Counted from the first letter of the stretch, positions 52,500 to 63,645 are shown. The stretch is 64,000 bases of DNA from Cristatella mucedo (GCA_009760855.2 WPIO01000057.1:252001-316000), one strand, 5' to 3'. Notes: generated from the letters alone by a model not told the origin. Numbers and translations are program-made.

Positions 52500-54074
52500 G
52501 GGTAGCTCGATGATCTGCTGCCGTCGCTGCGGCCAATATCGCCAATATCGTCGCCGCCGCAGCCGACGATGGTGGCTAGCCCATAAGGCAGCAGTTCAGG
52601 AGTCTGCGGCCCCGGCGCGTATATTTATTCAATGCCCGCATTAGCAGACCGTGCGGTACAAGCGCACCGCGAGCGCCGGCCGCCCCTAGCAGCGCCGACG
52701 CAGACCCTAGCGTTTGCGGCGAGATCGCGAGGCGGACGCTGAGAAAATGCTCTCCAGCCGAGCGGTCGGCCGCGTCCTGTTCCGAAGGAATTCTGCGTGA
52801 ATTTCGGACAGACGCCGCCGCCGCCGCCGCCGCCTCAGCGCACCGCCGTTGCAGTCCGTCGCGCGCGCGCTCGAGGTCAAACGTACCGGCGCTCGGCGCT
52901 CGGCCGATGCTCTGCCAAATCTCGCGCGCGATCTCGCTGCGAGCGTCTCGTGGAAAGCGACGCTCGATATCGACACAGTGCGGCGAGCGCGCTGCGAGAG
53001 CTGCAGCTTTTTGGCACTCGCTTGCTGGCGCTGCAGAGGCGCTTGCCGCTCGTCAGCGCCGGCTCGCAGCGACCGCCGCTGCCGTCGCCGCCAGCGACCG
53101 CTGCTGCGGCCGCGCGCCGCTCGTACGCGTACTCGTAGCGCGACTGAATATACGCTACCGTTTGCGTTCGCACGTGCGCTACCATTCCGCGTGTCGTTTG
53201 CTCGCTCGCCCGCTACGCACTACGTCCCCCTTCAAACGCGCTCACAGCTCGCACCCGCTTAGACGTGCAAACGTGGAATCCTTGTGACGGAAGCGGAGGT
53301 GGCGACGTTCGACGCGAAAGCCGATTTTGTCGCGGCGCAATCGACCCGCGGTTCGCAATTATTTGGCGGGCAGACGCGCGCGCGCGCCGCTGAGCGCCCG
53401 ACGCTCCTCGAACGGAACCGCGCGCAGCGGCGCCGCTTTCCTGAGAGCACTCGCGGCCGCCATTAGCGCGTCCATTCACGGCGTGAGGTGATTGTAATCG
53501 CTCGGTGGCTCCGCTTCCGGTCCGCCGTCGCATCGATCGGCTGAGTGCGTCTCTGATCTCGGGCGGCCGCTCCGCGACCGCTGTCGTGACGATCGGATCA
53601 CGATGGGAGCGGCACCGGCGGCGTCCGCTTTCCAACTCCTTTTCAGACACTCGTCTTAACGCTAGAGCCAGCATCGAAGCCGCAAAGCCTCGACGGCGAC
53701 GCTATCGATTTACGGGGCACTTATTCCTATTTTTATTCATAATTAAACAAACATTCCTATCCGCGTCTCTTGAGCCTCTCCTGCCTTTTATTCCAATCGA
53801 CACGGGACGGCCGCCCGCTACCGCCGCCGCCGCCGCCGCAGCAGCAGCAGCAGCAACTGGCAGCTACTGCGTCACGACGGCTCGGCCACGCAGCCTCGTT
53901 GCTGAGCCGCCAGCGGCGCTCAGCGCCGCGGAGGGACGTCGAAGGGTGCAGGGGCCGGCGAGCGCACGCACGCACGCTCGCCAGCAGCCAGTGCCGTCGG
54001 CTCTAGTTAGCAGCCCAGCGCCAGCGGCCATTTTAGGCGGACGCCTTCGCGCGTGTCGTCGTCGTCGGTGAAGC
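52500..54074 (+). promoter_or_regulatory. CpG-rich region upstream of the MFSD4-like gene
   Basis: Dense in CG dinucleotides and GCC/CAG runs (for example 52812-52835 and 53821-53852), with no SINE or L2 copies. By position it probably contains the promoter and 5' untranslated sequence. No TATA box or start site can be fixed from sequence alone. Confidence 0.4.
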
Positions 54075-54523
54075 ATGGCCGCTGCCGCCGCGGAAGGCGG
54101 CGGAGGCGGAGGCGGCGGAGGCGGAGGGAGCACGACACTCAAGGAATGGCTCAACATGTCGATCAGCTACGTGCTCTGGCTGCTCATCGCCACCAAGACG
54201 CAGTGCTGCGGCAGCGACGTGCGGCCCTCCGTGTGGGCGCGCTGCCGTCGGTGGCTCGGCGGTGGCGGCGGCGGCCGCAGCGGCCGGCGCGGCGGCGACA
54301 GCGTGGCGCTCGTGCGCACGCTCTTCCGCCAGAACCGCCTGCCGACGGTGGTCTACTGCTGCCTCTACTGCGGCTTCGGGATGTGCGTCGGCTTCGTCGG
54401 ACCCGTTCTGCTCGACCTCACGTGCCTCTACTCGTCCACGATGGCGGCCGTCAGCTGGGCGTTCTTCGCGCACACGCTCTGCACCGTGATCGGCAGCGTG
54501 TGCGTCGGCGCCGCGTCCAAGTG
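54075..54523 (+). CDS. MFSD4-like exon 1
   Basis: 149 codons plus two bases, donor gtgagc. It has an unusual N-terminal extension of about 85 residues before the first conserved helix: a run of 11 Gly (residues 8-18), a hydrophobic segment (ISYVLWLLIA), two Cys, a basic stretch and a second Gly run. Vertebrate family members start only about 15-25 residues before this helix. Confidence 0.88.
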
Positions 54524-57500
54524 GTGAGCTGACGCTGCTGAGCGGCCGCGTCGGGCATCGCTCGCCACCCGCCCGCCCGCCTCTGCTTCACGCGCTAGCT
54601 CGCTTTCAGCGCTCGCTCGGCGTTCGCTCGCTCGCTCTCTTTCCGTATGAGCGCCAGCTTCGCTGGCCGTCGCCGGCGACGGATCCGCTGCCGCCGTCGC
54701 GCCACTGCCGCTGCCGCAGCCGCGGACGAGACGGGCGTCCGACGCAGGGTCGCCGCCTGTGCTGCCGCGTTCCACGCGCGCGCGCGCGCGCGGCTCCCGG
54801 CGTTCGGCAAGGGGTCTCGCTCATCGACGGCGGCGGCGGAGGCGCCGGCGGCGGAGAGCGAGCGCTCTAGCGCGCGCTCCGTCGGCGAAGAGCCGCCGCT
54901 GCCGGAGCGCGTCGCTCCCGAAACCGCTTGGCGTCGTCCGTCGGTCGGGGCGCCGGGCGGCAGGGGCTGTTGGCTGGAGACGAGGCACTGGGCGTTCAAC
55001 GATTGCGGTGCCCGACGGGTTCGGGACGGCGTGGGCAGTTTTTATCAGCCTGTTCCTTGAGTGCGCAGTCGCGCAGCGACCGAGCTCGCGTACAGGGCAA
55101 ATGCAGAATACGTGTGCAGACTCACGTTGGACCGCAGCCGCTTTTTAACGATTGAATCCCAGCTCTCCTTCCTCAGCTTCCTTCCTCTCTCCACGGCTGC
55201 AAAAATATGAAATACAAGTCATTCGTATAGCACCCCAAGAGAACTTGATCTCAATTTAGCCACCTCAACATCTCGTAGAGAAATCTATTTGTCTCTATTT
55301 GTACGTCGCGGGGCTCGAGCCGACGACTTCTGTCGTCAAATACATTCACCTTGAAATTGATAATTAAAGGCGAGCGCCTTAACTACTGGCTGGGCCAAGC
55401 AGCATGGTGCCTGCCCTCTCCTCTTTCTCGTGTCTCCACCTCACGCCACCCATTCGCTGACGATCTTGCCCTTACGTCCTCCGCTGCAGCGTTGATGAGC
55501 ATGCCGTGCGGCAGAATGGCAAAAAGTTTTCGTCGACTGCCAAACCAGCTCGCCCCGTCGCGAGCACCGACGGGTGAGAGACGCGAGTTGTGCTTGTTAC
55601 TGTCGAATCCTCCTAAACCGCTTGATATCAGCTTGCCTCCAAAGCGCATCAGGTTCAAGCCGCACGTCGCAGTGGCCCCTCATTGGCACGAATTCGACGC
55701 TGCCGTTTGACGGCGTTAGCTCGACTAGGATCAGCGAGTCCCCTTTGGCGGGCGGGGCGACTCGCGGCACTCGTCGCGAGCACCAGTCAGGGCCGGCCGG
55801 CCGGCCGGCCGGCCGAAAGCGCGCGACTCCACGGCGTACGAATGCTTGAGTCTTTGCTTGTGGCTGTGAACCGACCTCGACCTTAGAAATATGATCGGTA
55901 GATTAGATCAACGAGGTCTCGCAGGGTGAGATGGCTGGCCGCAATGGACGTTGATCAGCTTCTTTCCGTCGTGCTGATTTGGCCCAGCCATTAAGGTGCT
56001 TGCCTCGACCAAGGTCTGGCCGAGGTCGTGGGGTCGAGCCTCGTGGCAAGTTTGAGGTGCCTGAATAGAGAAAAATGTCTCTTTGTGCGCTATACAAACG
56101 AACTATACACATATATCTATTTCATGTCTAAAAATAATTTTACTTGATAGTTTATTTTAAATTAGAAAGAATAATTTAAATAATAAATATTAATAATAAA
56201 TAATAATAATTAATAATTTAATAATTTAAATTTACCCGAATAAAGATCCCATCAGAAAAGTCCAGCTGAAAGAGCCAGCTATTATCCAAGCTGTGACGTC
56301 GTGGCGCCGATCTTCCAGAGATGAAAGGAGAGCGAACCGTGTGTCGCGCTATTCGCGTCCCGTATACGAGATTCTTCGGATTGGACCGCCAATCTCGCGA
56401 CGCTGTTTAGACTTGTCTCAGCTAACGCCAGAACTAATAAGCTTAACACGTAGATCCCACAAAACTTGCTTGATTATCGTGCACAAAAGCGTGGGTCTCG
56501 GTGAGTGATTATTCGCCTAGGCGTAAGGGTTTCAACACTGGATGCAAATATATATTCATTACATTACATACATTACATATTCCATCGACAGACTGGTGGA
56601 TGTTTTTCATCACGACTCTCATTTGACCCTCAATATTTTGAATACTTTGAGAATAATTGAAAATCAAGCAGTGCAGCATAGACGCTTCGGCCATCCAACA
56701 ATTGAGTCTTTGTTAGCGACCACGAGAGCCAACCTCGACCTACGAAATATGATTAACAATACCAGTGAGATGGCTGGCCAGGTTGAGCCTTCCGACTACG
56801 TCCTCCGCGCTAAACTGGTCGCTGGCCAATGACTGGCTGTGTCTTCCGCCGGGTGAAAAACTTCCAAAATTGATGGCGGCGAGCGCATTGACGGCGCACG
56901 TTGGTCTGCAAGTGAAGAGGTGACTGCCGAAAATCTGGCAAAAAGCGGAAGCCAAGAACGGCAACAAGGTGGACAGCTCCGCGACGTCTTTCTGCCGCAA
57001 CGGCAGAAACCAAAGCATCCAAAGCCAAAGCATCCAAAGCCAAAGACGAGAGTTGCTGCAGCGCCAATTCTTTCCAAAGGCCACCAGTCGTCCGCTGCCA
57101 TCTGCCGCCACCGACGGCAGACGTGTTTTCGTCTACCTGCCTGCCGCTTGGGAAAATTACGAAACAAGGTCAGGTTTGGAATAAAAAAAGGAATAACACA
57201 ATTCCTACAATAACAATGCTGGTAATTAAAATATTTACAATATTAGGAATTTTCTTAGCACCGTAAGAGAACAAAATCTTTTATGGACACTTTACAGGCA
57301 CTGCAAAGGAAGCCTTTCAATTCTTTGCTGATAACATACCACGTGCCTGCACTAGTGAAAACATCAGGGACAATTCAGGAGGAGACGGCGAAAGCTGTTG
57401 AGGAGCGGCATTAGATGCGAGTCAGATGATACGATAGGAGGGTACGTGGTAAGCTTGAGTAGTGAGTGTTCGCACAAAAATGTAGCTGCAACTACAAAAG

Positions 57501-60500
57501 TAAGAGCTTTCTTGGCAATCAGCCAGCACGAGAGAACCACCTAAACTGCTGGTCTCCTTGCGTGTGCAATCGAGCGCTTACAGTTGGTGCAAAAATTTGC
57601 AACTAGGCTCATCTGTCGTGAGCGTCGCAATCGCCACGCCGCACCACTAGTCGCTGACTTGCTCTGGCTCCCAGTCAAGCAGTGCATCGAATTCAAGGTT
57701 CTGTCCCTTTCCTTGTGGTCCCTTCATTCTCTGGCTCCAGCCTACTTATCAGAACTACTATCTCACCAGGCGAAGAATCGTACAACCTGCTCTTATGATT
57801 TGAATCGTTTAGCCGTACCTCGTACGAACCTCAAAACCTTCGGAGACGTGCCTCAAGTTCGTATGCTCCCAAAGCCAGGAACTTGCAACCGACATGCGTC
57901 ACAACGTCCCTAACATGACGACATTTAAAATGAACCACACCCATTAAACTTAAACTTAAATTAAATTAACTTAGCTTAAATTAGCTTAAACCACACCCAT
58001 TTATTACAGCATCCGGGAGGTCTTTGTGATTCGTTCTTCGTGTGCACGTAACTGCTCACACTATGCCTGCTGCCTGCGGATGTTACCACCAATCATTTGG
58101 TAATGCTCACTATACATCGTCTATAAAGTGCCCAAGAAGAGATTCGGTTCTCTGAGGGTGCCATACAAACGTATTATTATTATAAATAACCGCAGCGGCG
58201 GTTACTAGTGCGGCAGGACATAATATCAGGGCCAAGCATTTGCTAGCCATTCAAACTGATAATGGTTGCTTGTGTAATCAGCCAGCCAGATAACCTTACT
58301 TCGCTTTGCAAATCTCATCGGAGATTTTGCCTTTGCATCTATATTACGAAGAGGCACTCGGTGCGACGACTCACTCCTCTAGGCACTCGGCACTGGAAGC
58401 GATGCGTTGATGCCGAGAGCATCAACGATCGGATTCGGATTCTCGCGTCATTGCGTTCAACATTCTAGCTTCGCCGGCGGCAGCCGCAGGTTTCTATACC
58501 TTCGACGCCGTCTCACGCAGCGAGGCGCGCGAGCGCGTGCGCGCGAGCTGCCCCTAGCTAAGGTGAAGGACCAAGACCGACCGCTCGGCTCCGCGGCATG
58601 GCGATCCGCGCTTGTCTGGCTCCTTTCTCTGGCTAATGCTTTTTCGATTCGCGTTTTCCAAAGAGTGCGTCGTTGCTGCAGCGTCTAGTACGGTTCTTTT
58701 TGTTTCTTCGGCGGCTTTGTGGCGGACGACGCACGCAAATGCTGGAAAATACTGGCTCTCGTCGACGGTTCACGTCCAAGGTGGGCCACCTTTCAAGGTC
58801 GGCCCCATGGAGCGCGCCGCCTGGCCTGCCGCGCTTGAGTGCAGCGCTTCGAAATTTCCCTCGAGCCCTGTATGCATTTCTTCTTACGCCGCGGTCTGCG
58901 GGAACTCGGGCTCCGAGAGCTTTCGCAAGGTGGCTTGAGAAACGGCAAGAGCCGTTCGCTTCTCACTCAAGAGCGCTCGCTAATCACTCTCGGACTCGGA
59001 CTCTGGAGATACGCTGCTGCTTCGCCAGCGTCGAACGCGCGGCTCCGTCGCCACGCGTTTGAAGTGCGTCACCTCCTGGCGGAAGTTCCTGTACTTTCCC
59101 ACGTCTGTCGTTCGTCCTCACCCCGCTCGAAAAGGAAGCCGTGCCAGTCGCAGTCCTATGGCGGCCTGCCGGAAAGGCGCGCGGCCACGATCGATGAGCC
59201 GCTGTTCAGACCCGGTTCTTCAGCCGTTGCTTCAGCTCACTCACTCGGTCCGATTGGCCGCTGATAGACAGCTCTCTGTCTCTCGTCTTTTTTTTTTACG
59301 CGGCACGCGCACTTTTAATCGCTTCGTTCGTCCGCCCGGCACAGTCCCGAGGCCCCAGAGCACCCACCCCAGAGTCCCTAACGACCCTGGGCATATGATG
59401 CTGCACCAATCGCGCGCCCAACTGCGAATGGACAGCGACGTAGCTAACGAGTGTGCGCACTCGCGCGAGATCGCCGGTAAGCTGTCCGTCGTCAGCGCTG
59501 ATTGGAGAGTACGCGCGCCGGCGACTTCTCGCTGGCAGCCTCTTACGCAGCCTAAGGCAGATCGGCCGCGAGTTCGTGTGCGCGTCTGGGATCGAAACTA
59601 AGTCAGCCGCGAATCGCTCAGATGGCTGCCCAGCTCTTCCGATTGGTTGCTGAGTGTGTCATTATCTGGCCGCTATCGATTCCGCCGCCGCCGCCGCCGC
59701 AGCCGGTCTCATCTCAGCTTCAGTCCAGGACGAGACTTTTTTTGCTTCTCGCAGCGCTCGCCGCCCGCGGTCGCCGTAATTCGCTCGCTGTTTTGCCTGC
59801 GTCGGTTCGCGGCCGCGAGGCGCAAGCGCATTGGTATTCGCATTAACATCCGCTCGCGCGCCTCCATTGTTGCCGCATTTACGTGTCAGCTGCTTCAATC
59901 GTCAACCAGAGGCTGGTGGCCGCTAAAGGGCCAGGAGTTCGCGAGGAAGGGAAGGGGGAGGAAGAGGGAGAGAAGGGGGATGGCGAAGAGGGAGGAAGAG
60001 TGAGAGAAGGGGGATGGGGAAGGGGGAGGAAGAGTGAGAGAAGGGGGAGAAAGAAGGAGAGAAGGGGGAGGGGCCGAACCAAACTGACGAGAGTACAGTG
60101 AAAACACGTTTTTCGTACGGAAAGAGTGAACGCAATAGGCCGCTAACTGTCAGTCAGCTAAGCCGAAAAGAGACGACATTCAAGATGTCAAGCACTCAGT
60201 CGCATGCACGTGTTTATTCGGAATGCAGCAACGGTACGCACGTGACAAAACTAATTGAGCAGTCCGCATTATTTTCTGGCTTTAGCCTTTTCCGGTGCCC
60301 GCGGGGCCATTTGGCCAGAGTGAACGAATGCGGAGCAACGAGGTGGAAGATTATCTAAACTGGCTAAGAACCATACCAAACCAAGTGGTGTCGGCACTGG
60401 ATCGGTCAAGCTGAAGGTTTCAAATTAGAAAACTCCGCTCCAGTTCGGCCCAGTGGTAGCGTGCTAATAATAATAATATTAACACACTTTGTAGTTTGAC

Positions 60501-63500
60501 ATTCTCTAAGCGGCAGGTACGCGATACCGCACACAGAACACGGAAGCGGGCTCAAAGACGTTTATTCACACGGACGCCGCAGGCGCACGCCCGGCGTCTT
60601 CCACCCGACTCCCCGGGGCCTTTGCCGCCCGTTATTTATATACCACTGCGTCATAAATCGCAACAGTACATAATCCAATGACAGTGTCGTAATCTCAAAA
60701 TAGCCACACACTTGGTAAAGTGCCCTCAAAGAGCTCAATGTCTCTCTAGTCACTTTACGTTTGCTGCAAAGGAAACGCGATCGAATGGTTGATGGTAGCA
60801 TGCTCAATAAACAACAAGAATAACAGGGTTAGGGGTGAAATGCACAGGGTCAGCATGCAAGTCCGGTTTGTGGCAGCATGCGCAGTGTCAACACGCATGA
60901 GCACATACAGTTCGAATCACATGGACCCACTAAATTCTGTAATAAATAGGTGCTAGCCTCTAACGCTCAGGTCGTGGGCTCGGGCCGGCGACTTATGTAA
61001 GCGACGTGGACAAAGATTCAGATCTCATAAGGTGCTATGCAAATGAAGCATTTCTTGTATTTTATTTCAACAATCCGATTCAAATTTTCAACTATTCTAC
61101 ATGTTAAAAAATTATTGCATAACGCGAGTTTTACTTTCTGCATTATCGCGTTTCCTTAAAAGACGCGATAAAGCTTCAGAAACTCTTAAATGACAAATAT
61201 TGTTTGTAAGCGCTTTTTTCGATCGCTTTGGCAGCGATCTTACCTTGTTACGAAGCATTAACAATAATTTGTTTCTTGGTGCTTTCCTCGTGGCAATGTC
61301 TCATGCACTTGCCATTAATATGTTTTCTTTAGTGCACTTTTTTCTGTATCACTTCACAGAACCCCTAGCTGCGTTTAAAGGCACGCATGCTTGGCTACAA
61401 ATGTGCGTGCACATTTAGTCACGTTCAAATGCAAATCGAAACTCCAGGTAGAAACTTTTACTTTTGGTGCAAAAATGGCAGCAAATTTTTAGAAGTCCTG
61501 AGTTTATGAATTCGCAAAATTTGCTAAAATATTTTCACATAACTAGAAAAACTCCCACTTCTAGTAACTTCTTCGGCATTCTCTTTTGCGGACATGCGCA
61601 CTGTTCTTGAATGCAATATCCAGTGTAAACTCAAGTGTAACTTTAAGTTTTACTTTTAGCTATGGGAGTGAATTATGTCACTTGCATTAGCATAAGTGAA
61701 TTGAGTGGTCTCTCCCTAGTTGATCGCGAAGGCTAGTGAATCAGCAAGTGACTTTCGCTTATATGACTCGCGGGCATAAAAAAAAAGATTATAGAGATAG
61801 AAGAACCTGGCGTTTCCTGCACTAGCTGACAGAGGCTGCGTCAAGTAATCTCATCTGCAGCCACTGACCAACAGGAGCTCGCGACACAGCCAGCGCTACC
61901 GGGTCATTACCTAAAGATCGTCTGGCAGCACTTCTCAACAAAGCGCCTCGTGAGATTGGTAGAATAACAGTAACACTAGCAATAATGGTAGCACATTTGT
62001 GCAGCACCCAAATAAATGAAGAACTAAATCTCTTTTAAGGCGCTTCACATGTGCTGTAAAAAAATGGGGTACTGCGCCCAGGGGCTCGAAATCGTTGGCA
62101 GCGGTGGGCAGCGCGAGACGCTCCGCCCCCCCCCCCGTACGTGCCCCTATGCGTGCCGGCCCCTGTACGCCGACCGGCTTCGGTCGGTGGCGCGCAGAGG
62201 CGCTGTGCGACTTGATCGTGCGGCGACGGAATGAGCGATGCTTTCGCGCCAAAGTAACTCGCACGAGCCGTCCTTACACACAGGCGCTGCCTCTAGGCTG
62301 GCGGTCACGTGAGCTGGCGCTCGCGACCCTTCGTCCTAAAGCCGAGGTCGACACCGGCAGCGCGCGCGCGCGCGCGCGCGCGCCGCTGGCGTCAGCTCAG
62401 CAGTCGGGTCTCGGGGGCAGACGAGAGCGCGACGGACGGCCACCTTCGCGTTCGTTCTCGACGGCGGCGGCGCGAGCCACCGCCGTGGGAGTCGTGCCAC
62501 CGGCGAGAATCCGTACGTTTCTCCTCGTTCAGCATTTGCTCCGTCCTTCCTACCGAACGCCACCGTGCGAGCTTCGCTCACCTGATGAGATTGCGTTCGC
62601 TGCAACGCGGATGCTCGGTCCGAGTCAAGAAGCGGGCGATCCTTCGTTGAGCTCTGCAAGCCTTGGCGATGGCCGCCGTGGCTGTTTGGCCGCGCTGGTT
62701 CGGCCCAGTGGTTAAAAAAAGATTAGCCACGTCTTGGTTGGCTGGTTAAGCAGCTGCATTTGAATATCTAATTTAATAAAATTATAATTCATTTGTATAG
62801 CGCCCAAAAAGAACTTAATCTCCATCCAGGCGCTTCACATATGCCTCGGGGCTCGAGCCCACGACCTCAGCCAAACCTTGGTCGGGGCGAGCACCGTAAC
62901 CACTGGACCAAACCAGCTCGGCAGCTAAGAGCAGAAGAGCCTTAACGGCCATCGTCACCGCTTGCAGTTGGCAATAAAGGATAGCCCACTGCAGGGTTCG
63001 AACTCACGACCTCAGTCGGAAGAGTGAGCACACTACCTCCTTTTAAGGTGCTCTCCGTAAACGACAGAGGTCAAGGTGAAAGCATTTTATGACCGACGTC
63101 GTGTACTTGAGCCAGGTGGCACGCGCAAAGCGCTTGAATGAAGATTAAGCTGTCTTTGGGCTGGGCACTATACAGCTGAATTACATTCCTTCTCCCGCTA
63201 TATACACGAGTCACTGTCGAATCTGCTATCAAATCGCGTTATTAAATGTCCATTACTTTTTTGTTTTCGTTTTTTGCTTTGGGTTTTTTGCACTTTTTGT
63301 TTGATTTGAGGCACTTCCTTTGCTGCACGCATACTAGAAAAAAAGCCCAGAAAAAAAAAGGAATCCACTTGTCGCGCTGCTGCCGGCGGAGGCGGCTCGC
63401 GCGATGCGCGCGCCGGCGTGTGCTCGCACTTCCGCTCGGCTTGTTGCAGGGTGGCGTCCGACTTCCTGCTGCTGCTCGCCTCGCTACAGCTGCCGCTGTC

Positions 63501-63645
63501 GCTCGCGCTGCTCGCGCTGAGCCGCGAGCTCGGCCTCGCCGTGGTCAGCCTGGCGCTCGTGGGCCTCAGCAACGGCATCGTCGACTGCCTGGCCAACTTC
63601 CAGATGGTCTACCTGTACGAGAAGGCCGTGTCACCTTTCCTTCAC
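54075..63645 (+). CDS. MFSD4-like major facilitator transporter, two exons, 3' missing
   Basis: A membrane transporter of the MFSD4A/MFSD4B family; MFSD4B (NaGLT1) is a sodium-glucose cotransporter, while MFSD4A is an orphan. Exon 1 (54075-54523) and exon 2 (63450-63645) join in phase 2 (AAG TG + G GTG), separated by an intron of about 8.9 kb. The ATG has A at -3 and G at +4. Residues 91-112 form transmembrane helix 1 (YCGFGMCVGFVGPVLLDL), residues 122-145 helix 2 (VSWAFFAHTLCTVIGS), and exon 2 gives helices 3 and 4 with LVGLSNGIVDCLANFQMVYL. Human MFSD4A has FGLCIAFLGPTLLDLRC and GLAMGCIDTVANMQLVRMY at these positions. Which paralog it is cannot be told from about 215 residues. Later exons lie beyond 64000. 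Confidence 0.88.
55212..55397 (-). mobile_element. SINE A, diverged
   Basis: Minus-strand copy: tail TAGCACCCCAAGAGAACTTG, box GGGGCTCGAGCC, the middle CATTCACCTTGA (the GTCAAGGTGAATG subtype) and the head GCGCCTTAACTACTGGCTGG. It has a short internal insertion. It lies in the MFSD4-like intron. Confidence 0.8.
55796..55816. repeat. (GGCC)n run
   Basis: Five to six tandem GGCC units, self-complementary. Confidence 0.95.
55847..56785. repeat. diverged direct duplication
   Basis: 55847-55940 and 56700-56783 share TTGAGTCTTTG, ACCTCGACCT, GAAATATGAT and GTGAGATGGCTGGCC in the same order and direction, about 850 bp apart. A SINE A copy lies between them. Confidence 0.65.
55976..56106 (+). mobile_element. 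SINE A
   Basis: Plus strand: GGCCCAGCCATTAAGGTGCT, TGCCTCGACCAAGGTCTGGC, GGGTCGAGCC, GAGGTGCCTGAATAGAG and GTGCGCTATACAAACGAACT. It lies in the MFSD4-like intron. Confidence 0.88.
57015..57046. repeat. CATCCAAAGCCAAAG tandem repeat
   Basis: A 15-base unit repeated twice in tandem plus a partial third, in the MFSD4-like intron. Confidence 0.9.
57235..57325 (-). mobile_element. L2 LINE 3' tail, diverged
   Basis: TTAGCACCGTAAGAGAACAA, TTTATGGACACTTTACAGGC and ACTGCAAAGGAAGCC on the plus strand are the complement of a worn tail. Confidence 0.7.
57560..58185 (+). mobile_element. L2 LINE, diverged copy
   Basis: Plus-strand frame: [71 protein letters not shown]. Then comes a 3' region with local AAATTAACTTA duplications (57945-57995) and the tail GGTTCTCTGAGGGTGCCATA with ATT repeats. 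Confidence 0.88.
58186..59930. other. intron sequence, no feature recognised
   Basis: CpG-rich DNA in the MFSD4-like intron. Several long open frames exist on the plus strand, but they overlap in different frames and have Arg/Ser/Pro-rich composition typical of CpG-rich non-coding DNA. Confidence 0.45.
59936..60078. repeat. GGGGGAGGAAGAG minisatellite
   Basis: Purine-rich unit of about 36 bp (GGGGGAGGAAGAG, then GAGAGAAGGGGGATGG) repeated roughly three and a half times. Confidence 0.85.
60469..60955 (-). mobile_element. L2 LINE 3' part, interrupted by a solo LTR
   Basis: Minus strand. The TAATAATAATA end at 60469-60489 continues after the LTR at 60709 (CACTTGGTAAAGTGCCCTCA, TGCTGCAAAGGAAACG, GGGTTAGGGGTGAAATGCAC, GGACCCACTAAATTCTGT). 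Removing 60490-60713 gives the normal contiguous tail. Confidence 0.85.
60490..60708 (-). mobile_element. solo LTR of an LTR retrotransposon
   Basis: A 219-bp segment flanked by the direct repeat CACTT (60485-60489 and 60709-60713). It begins TG and ends CA on either strand (minus-strand sense TGTGGC ... ACTACA). In the minus sense it has a TATA-like TATATAAATA (about 60632-60643) and, about 70 bp downstream, an AATAAA polyadenylation signal (60561-60566), the order expected for U3-R-U5. No internal retroviral-type genes are nearby, so it is a solo LTR left by recombination. The superfamily is not determinable; a 5-bp duplication fits Gypsy or related groups. Confidence 0.8.
61053..62009. other. 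AT-rich intron sequence, nothing recognised
   Basis: AT-rich DNA of the MFSD4-like intron without repeat tails or coding motifs. Confidence 0.45.
62010..62100 (-). mobile_element. SINE A tail fragment
   Basis: AAATAAATGAAGAACTAAAT, CTCTTTTAAGGCGCTTCACA, then GGGGCTCGAAATC are the complement of a short, damaged SINE A. Confidence 0.55.
62361..62384. repeat. (CG)n run
   Basis: About eleven CG dinucleotides in a row within CpG-rich DNA; potential Z-DNA. Confidence 0.9.
62775..62925 (-). mobile_element. SINE A, near full length
   Basis: Minus-strand copy: ATAATTCATTTGTATAGCGC, AAGAACTTAATCTCCATCCA, GGCGCTTCACATATGCCTCG, GGGCTCGAGCCC, CCTTGGTCGGGGCGAGCACC and GGACCAAACCAGCTCGGCAG. Confidence 0.92.
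62928..63045 (-). mobile_element. SINE B
   Basis: Minus-strand copy directly after the SINE A: GCAGAAGAGCCTTAACGGCC, CACCGCTTGCAGTTGGCAAT, AAAGGATAGCCCACTGCAGG, then the B-box complement GTTCGAACTC. The tail beyond GCAGAAGAGCC is cut off at the SINE A junction. Confidence 0.78.
63046..63188 (+). mobile_element. SINE A, diverged
   Basis: Plus strand: TTAAGGTGCTCTCCGTAAAC, GAGGTCAAGGTGAAAGC, TACTTGAGCCAGGTGGC, AAGCGCTTGAATGAAGATTA and GCACTATACAGCTGAATTAC. It is opposite in orientation to the copy at 62775 and ends about 260 bp before MFSD4-like exon 2. Confidence 0.82.
63450..63645 (+). CDS. MFSD4-like exon 2
   Basis: The acceptor is ctcggcttgttgcag. 65 codons after the split Trp: VASDFLLLLASLQLP, LALLALSREL, VSLALVGLSNGIVDCLANFQ, MVYLYEKAVSPFLH. 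The donor is gtacga, phase 0. FLH corresponds to the FLQ that ends this block in vertebrate MFSD4A. Confidence 0.87.

Larger units (their letters stand above)
60437..61052 (+). mobile_element. SINE A split by an L2 tail
   Basis: The SINE head (TTCGGCCCAGTGGTAGCGTG, up to 60468) resumes at about 60950 (GTGCTAGCC, CAGGTCGTGGGCTCGGGCC, tail AAGGTGCTATGCAAATGAAG). GTGCTA is present at both junctions and is the likely target duplication of the L2 insertion between them. Confidence 0.7.

Noticed and set aside
52797-53287. Overlapping open frames rich in Arg, Ala and Ser upstream of the MFSD4-like start
   Set aside because: Several frames are open at once and all are low complexity, as expected for CpG-rich promoter DNA. 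No splice-consistent exon could be built.
55351-55710. FADDLAL peptide resembling the catalytic motif of reverse transcriptases
   Set aside because: The surrounding residues show none of the other reverse transcriptase blocks, and the sequence overlaps a SINE end; chance match.
59059-59601. 180-codon plus-strand frame in the MFSD4-like intron
   Set aside because: Arg/Ser/Pro-rich, overlapped by other open frames, no motif; probable CpG-rich non-coding DNA.
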